Positions 15,760 to 24,781 of a stretch of DNA of 64,000 bases are shown here, in pieces. Position numbers and translations under genes: made by a program. The notes beneath the pieces are model-generated. The model had not been told where the DNA came from. It saw nothing but the letters and a program-made list of their open reading frames with translations, and did no database searches. The stretch spans positions 682,001-746,000 of the forward strand of contig CAXXLB010000014.1 of NCBI GenBank assembly GCA_963664675.2. Direction: 5' to 3'. Every line of letters starts with the position of its first letter. The stretch's first letter is position 1. The DNA comes from JASGMR01 sp963664675 (GTDB taxonomy: Bacteria > Thermotogota > Thermotogae > Petrotogales > Kosmotogaceae).

Positions 15760-17423
15760 ATAGAAAAATATTTGTGAATACTTCAATTCTGGATATTGTG
15801 GGTCAAAAAACATACGATGGCTGGTTCAGTATTTTAAATGAAAGATTTGAATATGTTGAAAAAGGTGAATATAAGAACTGTTTAACGGGGGAAATTATAG
15901 ATCTCGAAGGGGCATATTCAATACCGGGTCTCATTGATTCTCATATGCATATCGAGAGCAGTCTTGCCACTCCTGCAAGATTTGTTGAGCAGGCGATGAA
16001 ACATGGAACGGCCGTTATTCTTCAGGATCCCCATGAGATGGCTAATGTTTTCGGTGAACGGGGAGTAGAATTTATGAAGAAGAATTCTGAGAATCTTCCC
16101 ATAGAAATATATACCGCTATCTCGAGTTGTGTTCCAACTACGAGGTATAATCTGGAAACTGAGAACAATAAAATAACTGGTGAAGATGTGAAGAAACTGT
16201 CATCTGATGATAAGGTTATAGCTCTTGGTGAAGTAATGGATTATGAGGGATTGATAAGGGAGAATGAGGAACTCGTAGAAATAGTCGAAGAAGCAAAAAA
16301 AAACAATCTGTCAATTGAAGGTCATTGCCCCACATTGAAGGGTACGGAGCTTTCAAAATATATCCGCACGGGAGTCACTTCAGATCATACTCTCACTGAT
16401 CCCAGGAAAATTGAAGAACAACTCAGAAAGGGAATGTGGGTTATGATTCAAACAAAATCCGTTACCGGTGAGAACATCCGTTTTATAAATTCTTTGAAGG
16501 ATAAGAGCAGGATATTGCTGGTCACCGATGATATTTTCCCGAATAGATTGTTGAAAGAGCATTTGAACAGTATAGTGAATCTTTCGATAGAAAAGGGAAT
16601 GGATGAAATAGAAGCCATTTCTTCGGCGACCTTAAGGCCGGCTGAGTATCTGAATTTGAAAGATTATGGAATGATTTCCCCCGGGAAGATGGGAAGTTTT
16701 TTCACTGTAAAATCACTGAAAAGAATAATTCCTGAAAGAGTATTTTTAAAGGGAAAAGAAATATCGGAATGGAATGATTTTGAAACCTCCGATAAAGAAG
16801 AATTCAAATTTGATTGTATTTTTAATGAAATAGATGTTGATAAATTTTCTTTCAATGAAGAGGGAGAAATTGAAACGAATATTGTTTTATGTAACAGCCG
16901 GAATTCTGAAACACGCTTAATAAGTGAAAAGATTCTTTTCAAAGATGGAATTCCGCAGATCGAAGACAGGGATTTGCTTCAAGTGAATGTTTTCAGCAGA
17001 AAGAAAATATCCGGAAAAAATAATGGAGGTTTTCTGAAGGGATTCGGATTGTCGGGGGGAGCGTTCGCTTCGTCGTTTTCACATGACAGTCACAATATTC
17101 TTGTGGTGGGGAAAAATCACATGGAGATGAAAAGAGCCGTTGATCACGTTGTAAAAAACGATGGCGGAATGGTCTATATCATTGATAACGAAGTTATTTT
17201 TCTTCCATTGCCGATTGGTGGCGTAATAACGGACGAGCATGTTTCCTGTACGGCCGATACTATGAAGAAAATAGAGGATGGGCTGAGAAAAAACGGGTGT
17301 ATTCATAAGAATCCCGTATTATTTCTATCCGTTTTGGCATTGACTGTGAGTCCCTATTACAAATTTTCCGATTTAGGTCTTGTGGATGTTGAAAGTACCG
17401 AAATAATAGACACTTTTAATTGA
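15756..17423 (+). CDS. ade: Adenine deaminase
   Basis: This 555-residue metal-dependent amidohydrolase converts adenine to hypoxanthine and ammonia. The metal-binding HxH is at residues 63 and 65 (GLIDSHMHIESS), with QDPHEMANVFG and EGHCPTLKG following. The C-terminal domain carries the GxxxxSFSHDSHNI segment typical of Ade (here ASSFSHDSHNILVVG). It is coupled to the phosphorylase by a 4-base overlap. With the phosphorylase it forms an adenosine-to-hypoxanthine salvage or nitrogen-release route. Confidence 0.96.
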   Translation: MNRKIFVNTSILDIVGQKTYDGWFSILNERFEYVEKGEYKNCLTGEIIDLEGAYSIPGLIDSHMHIESSLATPARFVEQAMKHGTAVILQDPHEMANVFGERGVEFMKKNSENLPIEIYTAISSCVPTTRYNLETENNKITGEDVKKLSSDDKVIALGEVMDYEGLIRENEELVEIVEEAKKNNLSIEGHCPTLKGTELSKYIRTGVTSDHTLTDPRKIEEQLRKGMWVMIQTKSVTGENIRFINSLKDKSRILLVTDDIFPNRLLKEHLNSIVNLSIEKGMDEIEAISSATLRPAEYLNLKDYGMISPGKMGSFFTVKSLKRIIPERVFLKGKEISEWNDFETSDKEEFKFDCIFNEIDVDKFSFNEEGEIETNIVLCNSRNSETRLISEKILFKDGIPQIEDRDLLQVNVFSRKKISGKNNGGFLKGFGLSGGAFASSFSHDSHNILVVGKNHMEMKRAVDHVVKNDGGMVYIIDNEVIFLPLPIGGVITDEHVSCTADTMKKIEDGLRKNGCIHKNPVLFLSVLALTVSPYYKFSDLGLVDVESTEIIDTFN

Positions 17424-17435
17424 AGAGGAGAATTT

Positions 17436-18404
17436 ATGAATTTAAACAATATAAAAATTGCAAAAAACATTCTTCAGATTAATATGGGTTTGAAGGCGAA
17501 TGAAAAGCTGGTTATTATCACCGATACTGAGATGAGTGAAAGTTCTGATGTTTTTTTCACTGCGGCTGCATTTTTTGATGTCGACCCGCTCATTATAACC
17601 ATGAACCCGAGGCAGTTCAGAGGTCAGGAACCACCCGAAATAGTTGCGGATGCTATGAGAGAATCGGATGTTGCTCTTTTACTTACAAGTATGTCGCTGA
17701 GTCATACATACGCCAGATTGAACGCTACAAATGCCGGCACCAGAATAGCGAGCATGGGGAATGTGTCTCCCGAAATGTTCGTTCACGGACTCAATGAGAA
17801 TTATTACGATGTGAGGCGCAGAGCGGATGTAATAAGTGAATACCTGTCCGGAGGCAAAAGAGTGAGCGTTAAAACCGCAAGGGGAACTCATGTTACTCTT
17901 TCAATTGAAGGAAGGAAAACTCCGTATCCCGATAACGGTATTTACGATGAACCGGGTTTGTGGGGGAATCTTCCTGCGGGAGAGGCTTTTATCGCTCCTG
18001 TTGAAGATTCGATGAATGGAGTTATTGTTGCAGATATAACGATCTCCCCTCTCGGACAATTATTTGAAGCCGTTGTTCTTAAGGTTGAAAGCGGAAAAAT
18101 AACGGAAATATCGGGTGGTAAACAAGCGGATGAATTGAAAGATTTTTTAATTGGAATAGATGATGAAAATGCCTATCGGATTGCGGAACTGGGAATCGGC
18201 GTGAATTCAAAAACGAAGTTATGTGGAAAGATGATCGAGGATGAAAAGAAACTCGGTACCCTTCACTTCGGATTTGGAATGAACATTGATTTTGGAGGAA
18301 GCAATGAAAGCAAAACCCATTACGATGTGCTTATTTCAAAACCAACCCTTCGGATAGATGATGAAAAAATCATATTCGAAGGTGAATATGAAATAAAATT
18401 ATAA
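17436..18404 (+). CDS. M29-like metalloprotein (aminopeptidase/NicX-like fold)
   Basis: This 322-residue protein resembles the M29 (AmpS) aminopeptidase family. Likely metal ligands are a glutamate in LPAGEAF, a histidine in LHFGFGMN and the His/Asp in KTHYDVL, in family order. It is shorter than classical M29 peptidases (about 400 residues) and closer to short relatives that include ring-cleaving dioxygenases such as NicX, so peptidase activity is not assured. It is the last gene of the importer/phosphorylase/adenine deaminase operon, 12 bases after ade, with GAAGAGGAG upstream. A role on a nitrogen heterocycle or peptide is possible. Confidence 0.7.
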   Translation: MNLNNIKIAKNILQINMGLKANEKLVIITDTEMSESSDVFFTAAAFFDVDPLIITMNPRQFRGQEPPEIVADAMRESDVALLLTSMSLSHTYARLNATNAGTRIASMGNVSPEMFVHGLNENYYDVRRRADVISEYLSGGKRVSVKTARGTHVTLSIEGRKTPYPDNGIYDEPGLWGNLPAGEAFIAPVEDSMNGVIVADITISPLGQLFEAVVLKVESGKITEISGGKQADELKDFLIGIDDENAYRIAELGIGVNSKTKLCGKMIEDEKKLGTLHFGFGMNIDFGGSNESKTHYDVLISKPTLRIDDEKIIFEGEYEIKL

Positions 18405-18427
18405 AGGGCCGTATCAATCGGCCCTTT
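18403..18427. terminator. Bidirectional terminator between the purine operon and asnS
   Basis: AAAGGGCCG (18403-18411) and CGGCCCTTT (18419-18427) form a perfect 9-bp stem with a 7-base loop between two convergent genes. The tail is more U-rich on the minus strand (after asnS). Confidence 0.85.
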
Positions 18428-18435
18428 GTAATTCA

Positions 18436-19818
18436 TCAGTATATTTTTCCTTTATTTCTGGGATAGGGAATAGTATCACGTATGTTTTCCATACCGGTCA
18501 GATACATTATCAGTCTTTCGAATCCGAGCCCGAATCCTGAATGAGGAGCACTTCCCCACTTTCTGATATCGAGATACCATTCGTACACGTTCTCATCCAT
18601 TCCCTTTTCTTCTATTTTTCTTTTTAATACATCGTATCTTTCCTCACGCTGGCTTCCGGTGATTATTTCTCCAACGTAGGGAACCAAAAGATCCAGACAG
18701 GCTACCGTTTTTCCATCTTCATTTTCTCTCATATAAAAAGCTTTGAACGATGACGGATAATCGGTTACAAAAACCGGTTTTTTGAAATATTCATCGGTTA
18801 AATATCTCTCGTGTTCGGAGAACAGGTCTTCTCCCCATACCGGTTCGTTTTCAAAGTTCTTCTTCGATTTTCTGAGTATATCTATGGCCTCGGTATAGGT
18901 TATTTTTTCGAACTTGTTATTCAGTATCGCATCATATCTTTTGTCGAGTTCCTTGTTGATAAATTTTTTGAAAAAAGCCAGTTCTGATGGACAGGAATCC
19001 TTAACATCCCTTGTGACACTCTTTATGAAATCTTCAATTAAAATCATAAGATCTTCGAAATCGTAAAAGGCCATTTCCGGTTCGATCATCCAGAATTCCG
19101 AAGCGTGTTTTGGAGTTGTAGACGGATCAGCCCTGAATGTCGGGCCGAAGGTGTACACTTCCCCGTGAGATAATGCGTAGGGTTCAGCTTCAAGTTGACC
19201 GCTGACGGTTAAATTCACAGGTTCTTTGAAAAATTCTTTTGTGTAATCAAGGGGATTCGCATTTTTGTCTATTTCATCCAGTTTCAGTGTAGTGACCTGA
19301 AACATTTCACCCGCGCCCTCACAGTCACTTTTTGTCAATATAGGCGAATTCAGGTACAGGAATCCTTTATTCTGAAAATAATTGTGAACGGCCCTAGCGA
19401 GTTCATTCCTTATGTTAAAAACAGCGAACAGGGTATTCGTTCTGGATCTCAGATGAGGCATGGTTCTCAGAAATTCAAGAGTATGCCTCTTTTTCTGGAG
19501 AGGATACTTTTCGTCGGATTTTCCGATGACCTCTAAAGATTTTACGAGCATTTCACATTTCTGTTTATTTCCGGGCGATTCAACAATTTTTCCAACCGCC
19601 TTAACCGTCGCTCCCGTTAATAAAAGATTTTTTGGTGTATTTTCAGTGTCATCTATAACGAGTTGCAGATTATCGAAGCATGAACCGTCGTTGATTGAAA
19701 TAAAATAGACATTTTTTGAAAAACGTGCTGTTCTTATCCAGCCATAAACGGTCACTTCTTTACCGAATTCAGGTTCACTGAGTATTTTTTTGATTTTTTC
19801 TCTTTTTCCGTTAATCAT
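18436..19818 (-). CDS. asnS: Asparaginyl-tRNA synthetase
   Basis: This class II synthetase of about 460 residues charges tRNA-Asn. It has an N-terminal OB-fold anticodon domain (VTVYGWIRTARFSKNVYFI) and a catalytic domain with motif 2 (FRADPSTTPKHASEFWMIEPE) and motif 3 (GFGLGFERLIMYLTG). The E in FWMIEPEM and the AsnRS-type motif-2 loop favour AsnRS over AspRS. ATG 19818 is nine bases after GGAG; another ATG at 19824 is only three bases away and less likely. It has its own promoter upstream and seems monocistronic. No T-box leader is present. Confidence 0.93.
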   Translation of the reverse strand: MINGKREKIKKILSEPEFGKEVTVYGWIRTARFSKNVYFISINDGSCFDNLQLVIDDTENTPKNLLLTGATVKAVGKIVESPGNKQKCEMLVKSLEVIGKSDEKYPLQKKRHTLEFLRTMPHLRSRTNTLFAVFNIRNELARAVHNYFQNKGFLYLNSPILTKSDCEGAGEMFQVTTLKLDEIDKNANPLDYTKEFFKEPVNLTVSGQLEAEPYALSHGEVYTFGPTFRADPSTTPKHASEFWMIEPEMAFYDFEDLMILIEDFIKSVTRDVKDSCPSELAFFKKFINKELDKRYDAILNNKFEKITYTEAIDILRKSKKNFENEPVWGEDLFSEHERYLTDEYFKKPVFVTDYPSSFKAFYMRENEDGKTVACLDLLVPYVGEIITGSQREERYDVLKRKIEEKGMDENVYEWYLDIRKWGSAPHSGFGLGFERLIMYLTGMENIRDTIPYPRNKGKIY

Positions 19819-19877
19819 TAGCATAAACTCCTTTATAAAAACTTATATTAACAGTATTATTCCCAATCGTTCATAAA

Positions 19878-19906
19878 ATTTTACCCTTCAAATGAATTAT
19901 TGTCAA
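19878..19906 (-). promoter_or_regulatory. Promoter of asnS
   Basis: On the minus strand TTGACA (19901-19906), a 17-base spacer and TAAAAT (19878-19883) lie about 60 bases before the start codon. Confidence 0.75.
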
Positions 19907-19989
19907 AGGTATTTCTCAGGCTTTTTGAATTTATGTATTTTCTGTTTCCCACTCAATTATAATTTATTTGAAAAGATAAAAATCACAAA

Positions 19990-21060
19990 TCATTCAAAGG
20001 TTATCTTTTCTCCAAATTCTCCGGCTATTTTTGTGAGGAGAAGAACGGTATTGTCATCCAGCTCGATTCCATCTTTTATGGATTTTTCCCTTCTCTCCTT
20101 TTCCTTTTCTCCGTGAATGTAGATTCTTTTTTTACCCGGTTCTTTCTTTGAATTTTTAACGGTGTTCAGTATCCCGTCGATACTTTTTTTTACGGAATCT
20201 TCATCTCCGAATATTTTTGGATTTATTGCAGCGAAGAAGTGTGAGATCAGAGTTTTTTCACCGTATGTCTTGCTGCTTCCCGTACTCGATGAAAGACCGC
20301 CGGTTAAAATATCAACGAGAAGTGACAACCCGTATCCTTTGTGTCCACCGGATTTTTCCGTATTGCCCCCCAGGGGAAGCATACCTCCGTAAGGACCACT
20401 TAAAAAGAGATCCAGAACCTCGGCAGGGTTCGTCATTATTTCTCCGCTTCCACCTGCAGCCCAATTATCGTTTAGTTCCCGGTTCAACCTGTTGTACTGT
20501 TCTACTTTTCCCCGGGAAGCAACACTCGTCGCCATATCCAGTAAAAAATTCCCGTTCGAACAGGGAATTCCGACGCTGATCGGATTCGTACCCAGTACCC
20601 TTTCAACACCGAAAGTCGGGATTACAAGAGGAGCCGTGTTGGTTAGTGAAATTCCAATCATACCTTCTTTAACGGCCATTTCTGCGTAATATCCCGCTAT
20701 TCCGAAATGGTTTGAATTTTTTACGACCGCTATACTGATTCCCGATTCTTTAGCCTTTTTAATGGCGATTTTCATGGCCTCTTTCGAAATGTACTGTCCA
20801 ATACCCGAGTTTCCATCGATAACCGCACTGACCGGAGTCTCGAAAATAATCTCAGGTTCCGCCTCCGGAATTATTACTTTGTCTTTTATATGATTTATAT
20901 ATCTTTTAAGACGGGCAGTTCCATGAGAGAAAATTCCTCTCGCATCGGCTTCTACCAGAACATCCGCCACAACTTCGGCCTTGTTGCCAGAACAGTTGTT
21001 TTTTTCCATAACATTTTTGCAGAAAGATAACAATTTATCGTAAGCAATAGTGTTTTTCAT
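19990..21060 (-). CDS. Malate/L-lactate (Ldh2-type) dehydrogenase family oxidoreductase
   Basis: This 356-residue NAD(P)-dependent 2-hydroxyacid dehydrogenase belongs to the Ldh2 family, which includes malate, ureidoglycolate and sulfolactate dehydrogenases. Family motifs are EADARGIFSHGTARL near residue 35, VKNSNHFGIAGYYAEMA with the catalytic His, and GVERVLGTNPISVGIP. It is the last gene of a long minus-strand operon containing a fumarate-forming lyase and fumarase, so L-malate to oxaloacetate is the natural guess. There is a 45-base gap after the DMT permease gene. The substrate is not shown by sequence. Confidence 0.85.
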   Translation of the reverse strand: MKNTIAYDKLLSFCKNVMEKNNCSGNKAEVVADVLVEADARGIFSHGTARLKRYINHIKDKVIIPEAEPEIIFETPVSAVIDGNSGIGQYISKEAMKIAIKKAKESGISIAVVKNSNHFGIAGYYAEMAVKEGMIGISLTNTAPLVIPTFGVERVLGTNPISVGIPCSNGNFLLDMATSVASRGKVEQYNRLNRELNDNWAAGGSGEIMTNPAEVLDLFLSGPYGGMLPLGGNTEKSGGHKGYGLSLLVDILTGGLSSSTGSSKTYGEKTLISHFFAAINPKIFGDEDSVKKSIDGILNTVKNSKKEPGKKRIYIHGEKEKERREKSIKDGIELDDNTVLLLTKIAGEFGEKITFE

Positions 21061-21105
21061 TTTCTATACCCCCTGCTTTTAATTATATTACTTATGAGGG
21101 ATTTT

Positions 21106-22044
21106 TCAATATAACTTTTTTTTTGAGTTGAGAATTAAAAGACTGAGAATGATCAGGAACAGGGCGATGACTATGTTGAATGTGAAGGATTCGTTGGGTA
21201 GCAGGATCGCCGAGAGGATGGAACCGAACAATGGAGTTCCGAATCCGTAAAATGATATTTCACCTGCCTTGTGATATTTGTAAAGTGTGTTCATTATGAG
21301 TGGCCCGATCACAGTGACTACGGAAAGATATAATATCAGGGAAAATGAGAGAAATGAAAAATTTAATTTGGTATAATCTAAGTTTATAACCCCGGTCATG
21401 ATCAGTAAAAAACCTCCGATGAAAGTGTTGAATCCGGTTATTTCGACGGGATGAATTTTCACCGACGATATTTTCACCGCAATTATTGAGAAACTTCCCA
21501 GAAGTCCGACCAATATGAGAAATCCATCGCCCATGATTGTAAAATCAAATGAAAAATCTTTGCTCAGATTTATGAAAATAATTCCCGTAAATCCGAGTAT
21601 CAGACTGATGATTTTTTTTAGGGTGATCTTATCGTTTTTGAAAAACAACGGGGAGATGAAAACCGTGAACAGCGTCGATGAAGCCATCAACAGAGCGGAT
21701 TTCATACCGGTTGTATTCGCCGTTCCTATGTAGAAAAGGGCCTTTTGAAAATATGTGTAAATGAGAGCGATGCCGAAGAATACCAGCATTTTATTTTTTG
21801 TGAATTTCGGTTTCTCTTTTTTTATAACCATCAGGTAGATGACCATGAACAGACCGGCGAAAAAATAACGTATTCCCGCTGTGAAGATTTGCGATGGGAT
21901 GTCGCCGGAATCCACCATCATCATTTCATTCGTTATCTTGATTACCGGAAAAACACTTCCAAATAGAAATGTGGCGAATAACGCCAGGAAAGGAGCCGCT
22001 ATTTTGCTCTTGAAAAGATCCTCCGATTTCATCACCATTTTCAA
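21106..22044 (-). CDS. DMT-superfamily (EamA) permease
   Basis: This 312-residue membrane protein has ten predicted helices in two repeated EamA halves (ALFATFLFGSVFPVIK at the start, then FYGFGTPLFGSILSAILL in the second half). The family exports or imports small metabolites. The track start is TTG at 22044, overlapping the fumarase beta stop by TTGA; ATG at 22038 is an alternative, and neither has a clear ribosome binding site, which fits coupling. In this operon it could export a pathway product or overflow metabolite. Confidence 0.85.
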   Translation of the reverse strand: MKMVMKSEDLFKSKIAAPFLALFATFLFGSVFPVIKITNEMMMVDSGDIPSQIFTAGIRYFFAGLFMVIYLMVIKKEKPKFTKNKMLVFFGIALIYTYFQKALFYIGTANTTGMKSALLMASSTLFTVFISPLFFKNDKITLKKIISLILGFTGIIFINLSKDFSFDFTIMGDGFLILVGLLGSFSIIAVKISSVKIHPVEITGFNTFIGGFLLIMTGVINLDYTKLNFSFLSFSLILYLSVVTVIGPLIMNTLYKYHKAGEISFYGFGTPLFGSILSAILLPNESFTFNIVIALFLIILSLLILNSKKKLY

Positions 22045-22535
22045 AAAATAGAATTGCCGAATATATCTATGGCGACATAAAGCGGGAAGTCTTTCACCTG
22101 TATCTTCTGAATTGCCTCTGTTTGAAGATCCGGATATAGAAGAACGTCATGTTTTATAATACACTTCGATAAGGCTGCTGCGGACCCGCTTGGTGTTACG
22201 AAGTAAACTCTTCTGTATTTTTTGCATAATTCTATCGCCAGTCCGGATCTCTTTCCCTTTCCAACGGTTCCCAGAACACCGTTTTTGAAAAGAAATTCGA
22301 GATATTTGTCCATTCTTTCGCTTGTGGTCGGTCCGATTGCGCCCACCGGACTGTTTTTGGGTTTTTTTGCCGGACCGGCATAAAAAACTATTTTATCTTT
22401 CAGTTCTATGAGTTTATTATTCGTTTCAAAATCTCTGATCAATCTTTTTTGTGCCGCATCACGCATTAATATCATCTCACCGGAATACTCTACGGTGTTT
22501 CTTATTTTCATAAGTTCAATATTCAATCTGAACAC
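22041..22535 (-). CDS. Fumarate hydratase class I, beta subunit
   Basis: This is the C-terminal-domain subunit of the two-gene iron-sulfur fumarase, about 164 residues. Motifs are SGEMILMRDAAQKRL (matching the family SGxxxxxRDAAHKR), GPTTSERMDKYLEFLF and a C-terminal YVAIDIFG. GTG 22535 follows GGAAAGG closely and keeps the family's N-terminal strand; ATG 22511, just after the alpha stop, is the alternative. It overlaps alpha and is the beta partner in hydrating fumarate to L-malate. The enzyme type is oxygen-sensitive, which fits an anaerobe. Confidence 0.88.
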   Translation of the reverse strand: MFRLNIELMKIRNTVEYSGEMILMRDAAQKRLIRDFETNNKLIELKDKIVFYAGPAKKPKNSPVGAIGPTTSERMDKYLEFLFKNGVLGTVGKGKRSGLAIELCKKYRRVYFVTPSGSAAALSKCIIKHDVLLYPDLQTEAIQKIQVKDFPLYVAIDIFGNSIF

Positions 22536-23340
22536 ACCCTTTCCGGGAAATATAGCAATCAAATGCCAGTGCAAGCGGAAGAATCGCGATATGGGTCGGA
22601 TACTCTTTGATGTGCACGGAATATGCCGTTATTCCCTCTCCCAATCCCTGAAACCCAATATTCAGCCTGTTTATTCTCTCGAGTAGCTGTTCTTCCATTT
22701 TTCTGTATTTTCTTTTGATATTTCTTTTTTCAAAGGGTTCCAGAAGGGCGAGTTTCGAAAGAAGAGTCGCCTTTTCGGACGTTCCGCCTATTCCTATTCC
22801 TATATTGAGAGGAGGACATCCCCTCGCACCGTTGTCTTTGACATACTGGACTATTTTATCCATTATTTCTTCTTCACCGACCGATGGCTTCATCATGAAC
22901 AGTGCCGACAGGTTCTCACTTCCGCCGCCTTTGACGAGAAATTTTATCTCTATCTTATGATCGTCTGTCTGTATGATATGAACTATTGCGGGAGAGTTGT
23001 CGTTGGCATTTTTTCTGTCACCGATCGGTTCTATGACGGTAGAATATCTGAAATCATTTTCCAGATATGTTTGTGAAACGATCGAATCAAAAAAATTCTG
23101 GAGGGGCTGATCAAGACAGACGTTGTATGGAAGAAAAACGAAAAATTCTATCATGCCTGTATCCTGGCATATCGGAAGATTTTCCTCTTCAGCCACTTTC
23201 ACATTTTCTTTGATAAACTCATGAAACGGTCCACCGTATTCTTTTATATATTTCTTCATTTCAGGATTCATTATTATATTTTTCTTCCTGAGTTCTTCTA
23301 TTATTCTGTCTCTGTGATCGTTCAAGCAAACATAATTCAT
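22516..23340 (-). CDS. Fumarate hydratase class I, alpha subunit
   Basis: This 274-residue catalytic subunit should hold a 4Fe-4S cluster: cysteines lie in PICQDTGMIEF and GARGCPPLNIGIGIGG, both diagnostic of class I fumarases. It works with the beta subunit encoded next. Its ATG overlaps the stop of the ArgH-like lyase gene (ATGA), so lyase and fumarase are translationally coupled. That suggests the fumarate made by the lyase is passed directly to fumarase. Confidence 0.92.
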   Translation of the reverse strand: MNYVCLNDHRDRIIEELRKKNIIMNPEMKKYIKEYGGPFHEFIKENVKVAEEENLPICQDTGMIEFFVFLPYNVCLDQPLQNFFDSIVSQTYLENDFRYSTVIEPIGDRKNANDNSPAIVHIIQTDDHKIEIKFLVKGGGSENLSALFMMKPSVGEEEIMDKIVQYVKDNGARGCPPLNIGIGIGGTSEKATLLSKLALLEPFEKRNIKRKYRKMEEQLLERINRLNIGFQGLGEGITAYSVHIKEYPTHIAILPLALAFDCYISRKGCVQIEY

Positions 23341-24773
23341 ATCATTTCAAACCTTTTCTCTCTTTCTTCATCACTTTTTGTGATTTTATCATGAATTTGA
23401 TTGATGTCCTTCGTGATATCGAACAATTTATTTTTAATTTCCGTTAATACGGGCTTCATTCCCTCTGCAACAGGGCCTCCCGTTACCTTTCTGACCTTTA
23501 CAAAATTATCCGGCGATAAAATTTCATCTATCCGGTCAAAGGATAAGTTCAACTTTCTATCAGTTGTTTTTTCGAATTTTTCTTTCAATTTCGATTTATC
23601 ATAATTACTCTTCACAAACTCCGATACAATTGAATGGGCCGTTCTGAAATTTAAATTTTCATTTCTGACGAGATAATCTGCAAGCTCGGTTGTCGTAGTG
23701 CCCGTTGACTTAGATATCTCCTTCACCCTCTGTTCGTTGACGGAAACATTTTCGAGTGTTTCGTCGAGAAGTTCCAGAACGCTTTCTATGTATTTCAACC
23801 CGTTATAAAACTCCTTTACGGGAGCATCCGAAAGTTCATTTATATCCTGATAGGGACTGCTGTGCATAAGAGATTCCAGGCCGCTCAATATTCCTATCGC
23901 CAGACCGGACTGAATTCTGATGTGTTCAATTATCACAGGATTTCTTTTTTGAGGCATGATGCTGCTTATCTGAACGAGATTATCCGGAAATTCCAGAATC
24001 CCGACTTCGCATGATGCTTTATGACCTATGTCCGCTGCGAGCCGTGTTATATCGTTCATGAGATTTTTCAGCCACATGCATGGGTATTCAATCCAGTGGG
24101 AAGTGACTATGGCATGATACGAATTTGTGACTATACCGTCGAATCCCAATAAATCCGAAACGGTCTTTCTGTCAATATCGAACCCTGTAGTGGTTATTGC
24201 ACATGCCCCCATCGTCGATCTGTTGAGATTATGAATGGAGCTTAAGAATCCTTCCATATCCTCTAAAAGGTCGGTCAGAAAAGAGGAAAGGTAATGCCCG
24301 AGAGTGGAAACATTCGCAGGTTGTCCGTGGGTATATTGAATGATGAGTCCCGCGCCGTCGTTGGATTCGACCTTTTCAAAAATGGTGTTCGTGAGTTTGA
24401 TCAGGGAATCCATCAACTTCAAAAATTTTTTTCTCAGAAACAATCTGAACACGGTATTGTCCATATCGTTTCTGCTGCGGGCAGTATGGAGGGCTCCCGC
24501 ATCATCACCTATGATCTTCTCCATCTGTTTTTCAAAGAGAAAATACAGATCTTCGACTTCCTCGGGGATTTCTTCCGGAATGCTGAAATCCTTCTGCAGT
24601 ATTTCAATCGCTCTTTTGATATTTTCTGCGGTTTTTTCAGAGATAATTTTCTGATTCCTAAGCATTACTAGATGCGCTTTGTGAACATCCATAAGATCTT
24701 TCTGAAAAAGTTCCACCCAGTTTTTGAACGATTCATTTAAAACTCTTCTTTTGTAAATTTCCGAAAACTTCAT
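23337..24773 (-). CDS. Argininosuccinate lyase-like enzyme (fumarase/aspartase superfamily)
   Basis: This 478-residue lyase releases fumarate from an N-substituted aspartate by beta-elimination. Superfamily motifs are ALHTARSRNDMDNT (93-107; ArgH usually reads HTGRSRND), YTHGQPANVSTLGH with the catalytic His at 149, and the signature SSIMPQKRNP (270-279) with the catalytic Ser at about 271. It is close to ArgH, but there are no arginine biosynthesis genes nearby. It sits between an amidohydrolase and fumarase in an operon with an ABC importer and a ROK regulator. It may therefore act on an imported N-succinyl-type or other aspartate adduct instead. The true substrate is unknown. Confidence 0.85.
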   Translation of the reverse strand: MKFSEIYKRRVLNESFKNWVELFQKDLMDVHKAHLVMLRNQKIISEKTAENIKRAIEILQKDFSIPEEIPEEVEDLYFLFEKQMEKIIGDDAGALHTARSRNDMDNTVFRLFLRKKFLKLMDSLIKLTNTIFEKVESNDGAGLIIQYTHGQPANVSTLGHYLSSFLTDLLEDMEGFLSSIHNLNRSTMGACAITTTGFDIDRKTVSDLLGFDGIVTNSYHAIVTSHWIEYPCMWLKNLMNDITRLAADIGHKASCEVGILEFPDNLVQISSIMPQKRNPVIIEHIRIQSGLAIGILSGLESLMHSSPYQDINELSDAPVKEFYNGLKYIESVLELLDETLENVSVNEQRVKEISKSTGTTTTELADYLVRNENLNFRTAHSIVSEFVKSNYDKSKLKEKFEKTTDRKLNLSFDRIDEILSPDNFVKVRKVTGGPVAEGMKPVLTEIKNKLFDITKDINQIHDKITKSDEEREKRFEMI

Positions 24774-24781
24774 TTTTTCTC

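Noticed and set aside
22041..22574. Longer fumarase beta start at 22574.
   Set aside because: It would overlap the alpha gene by about 60 bases, and the extra residues do not match the family; GTG 22535 or ATG 22511 are better.
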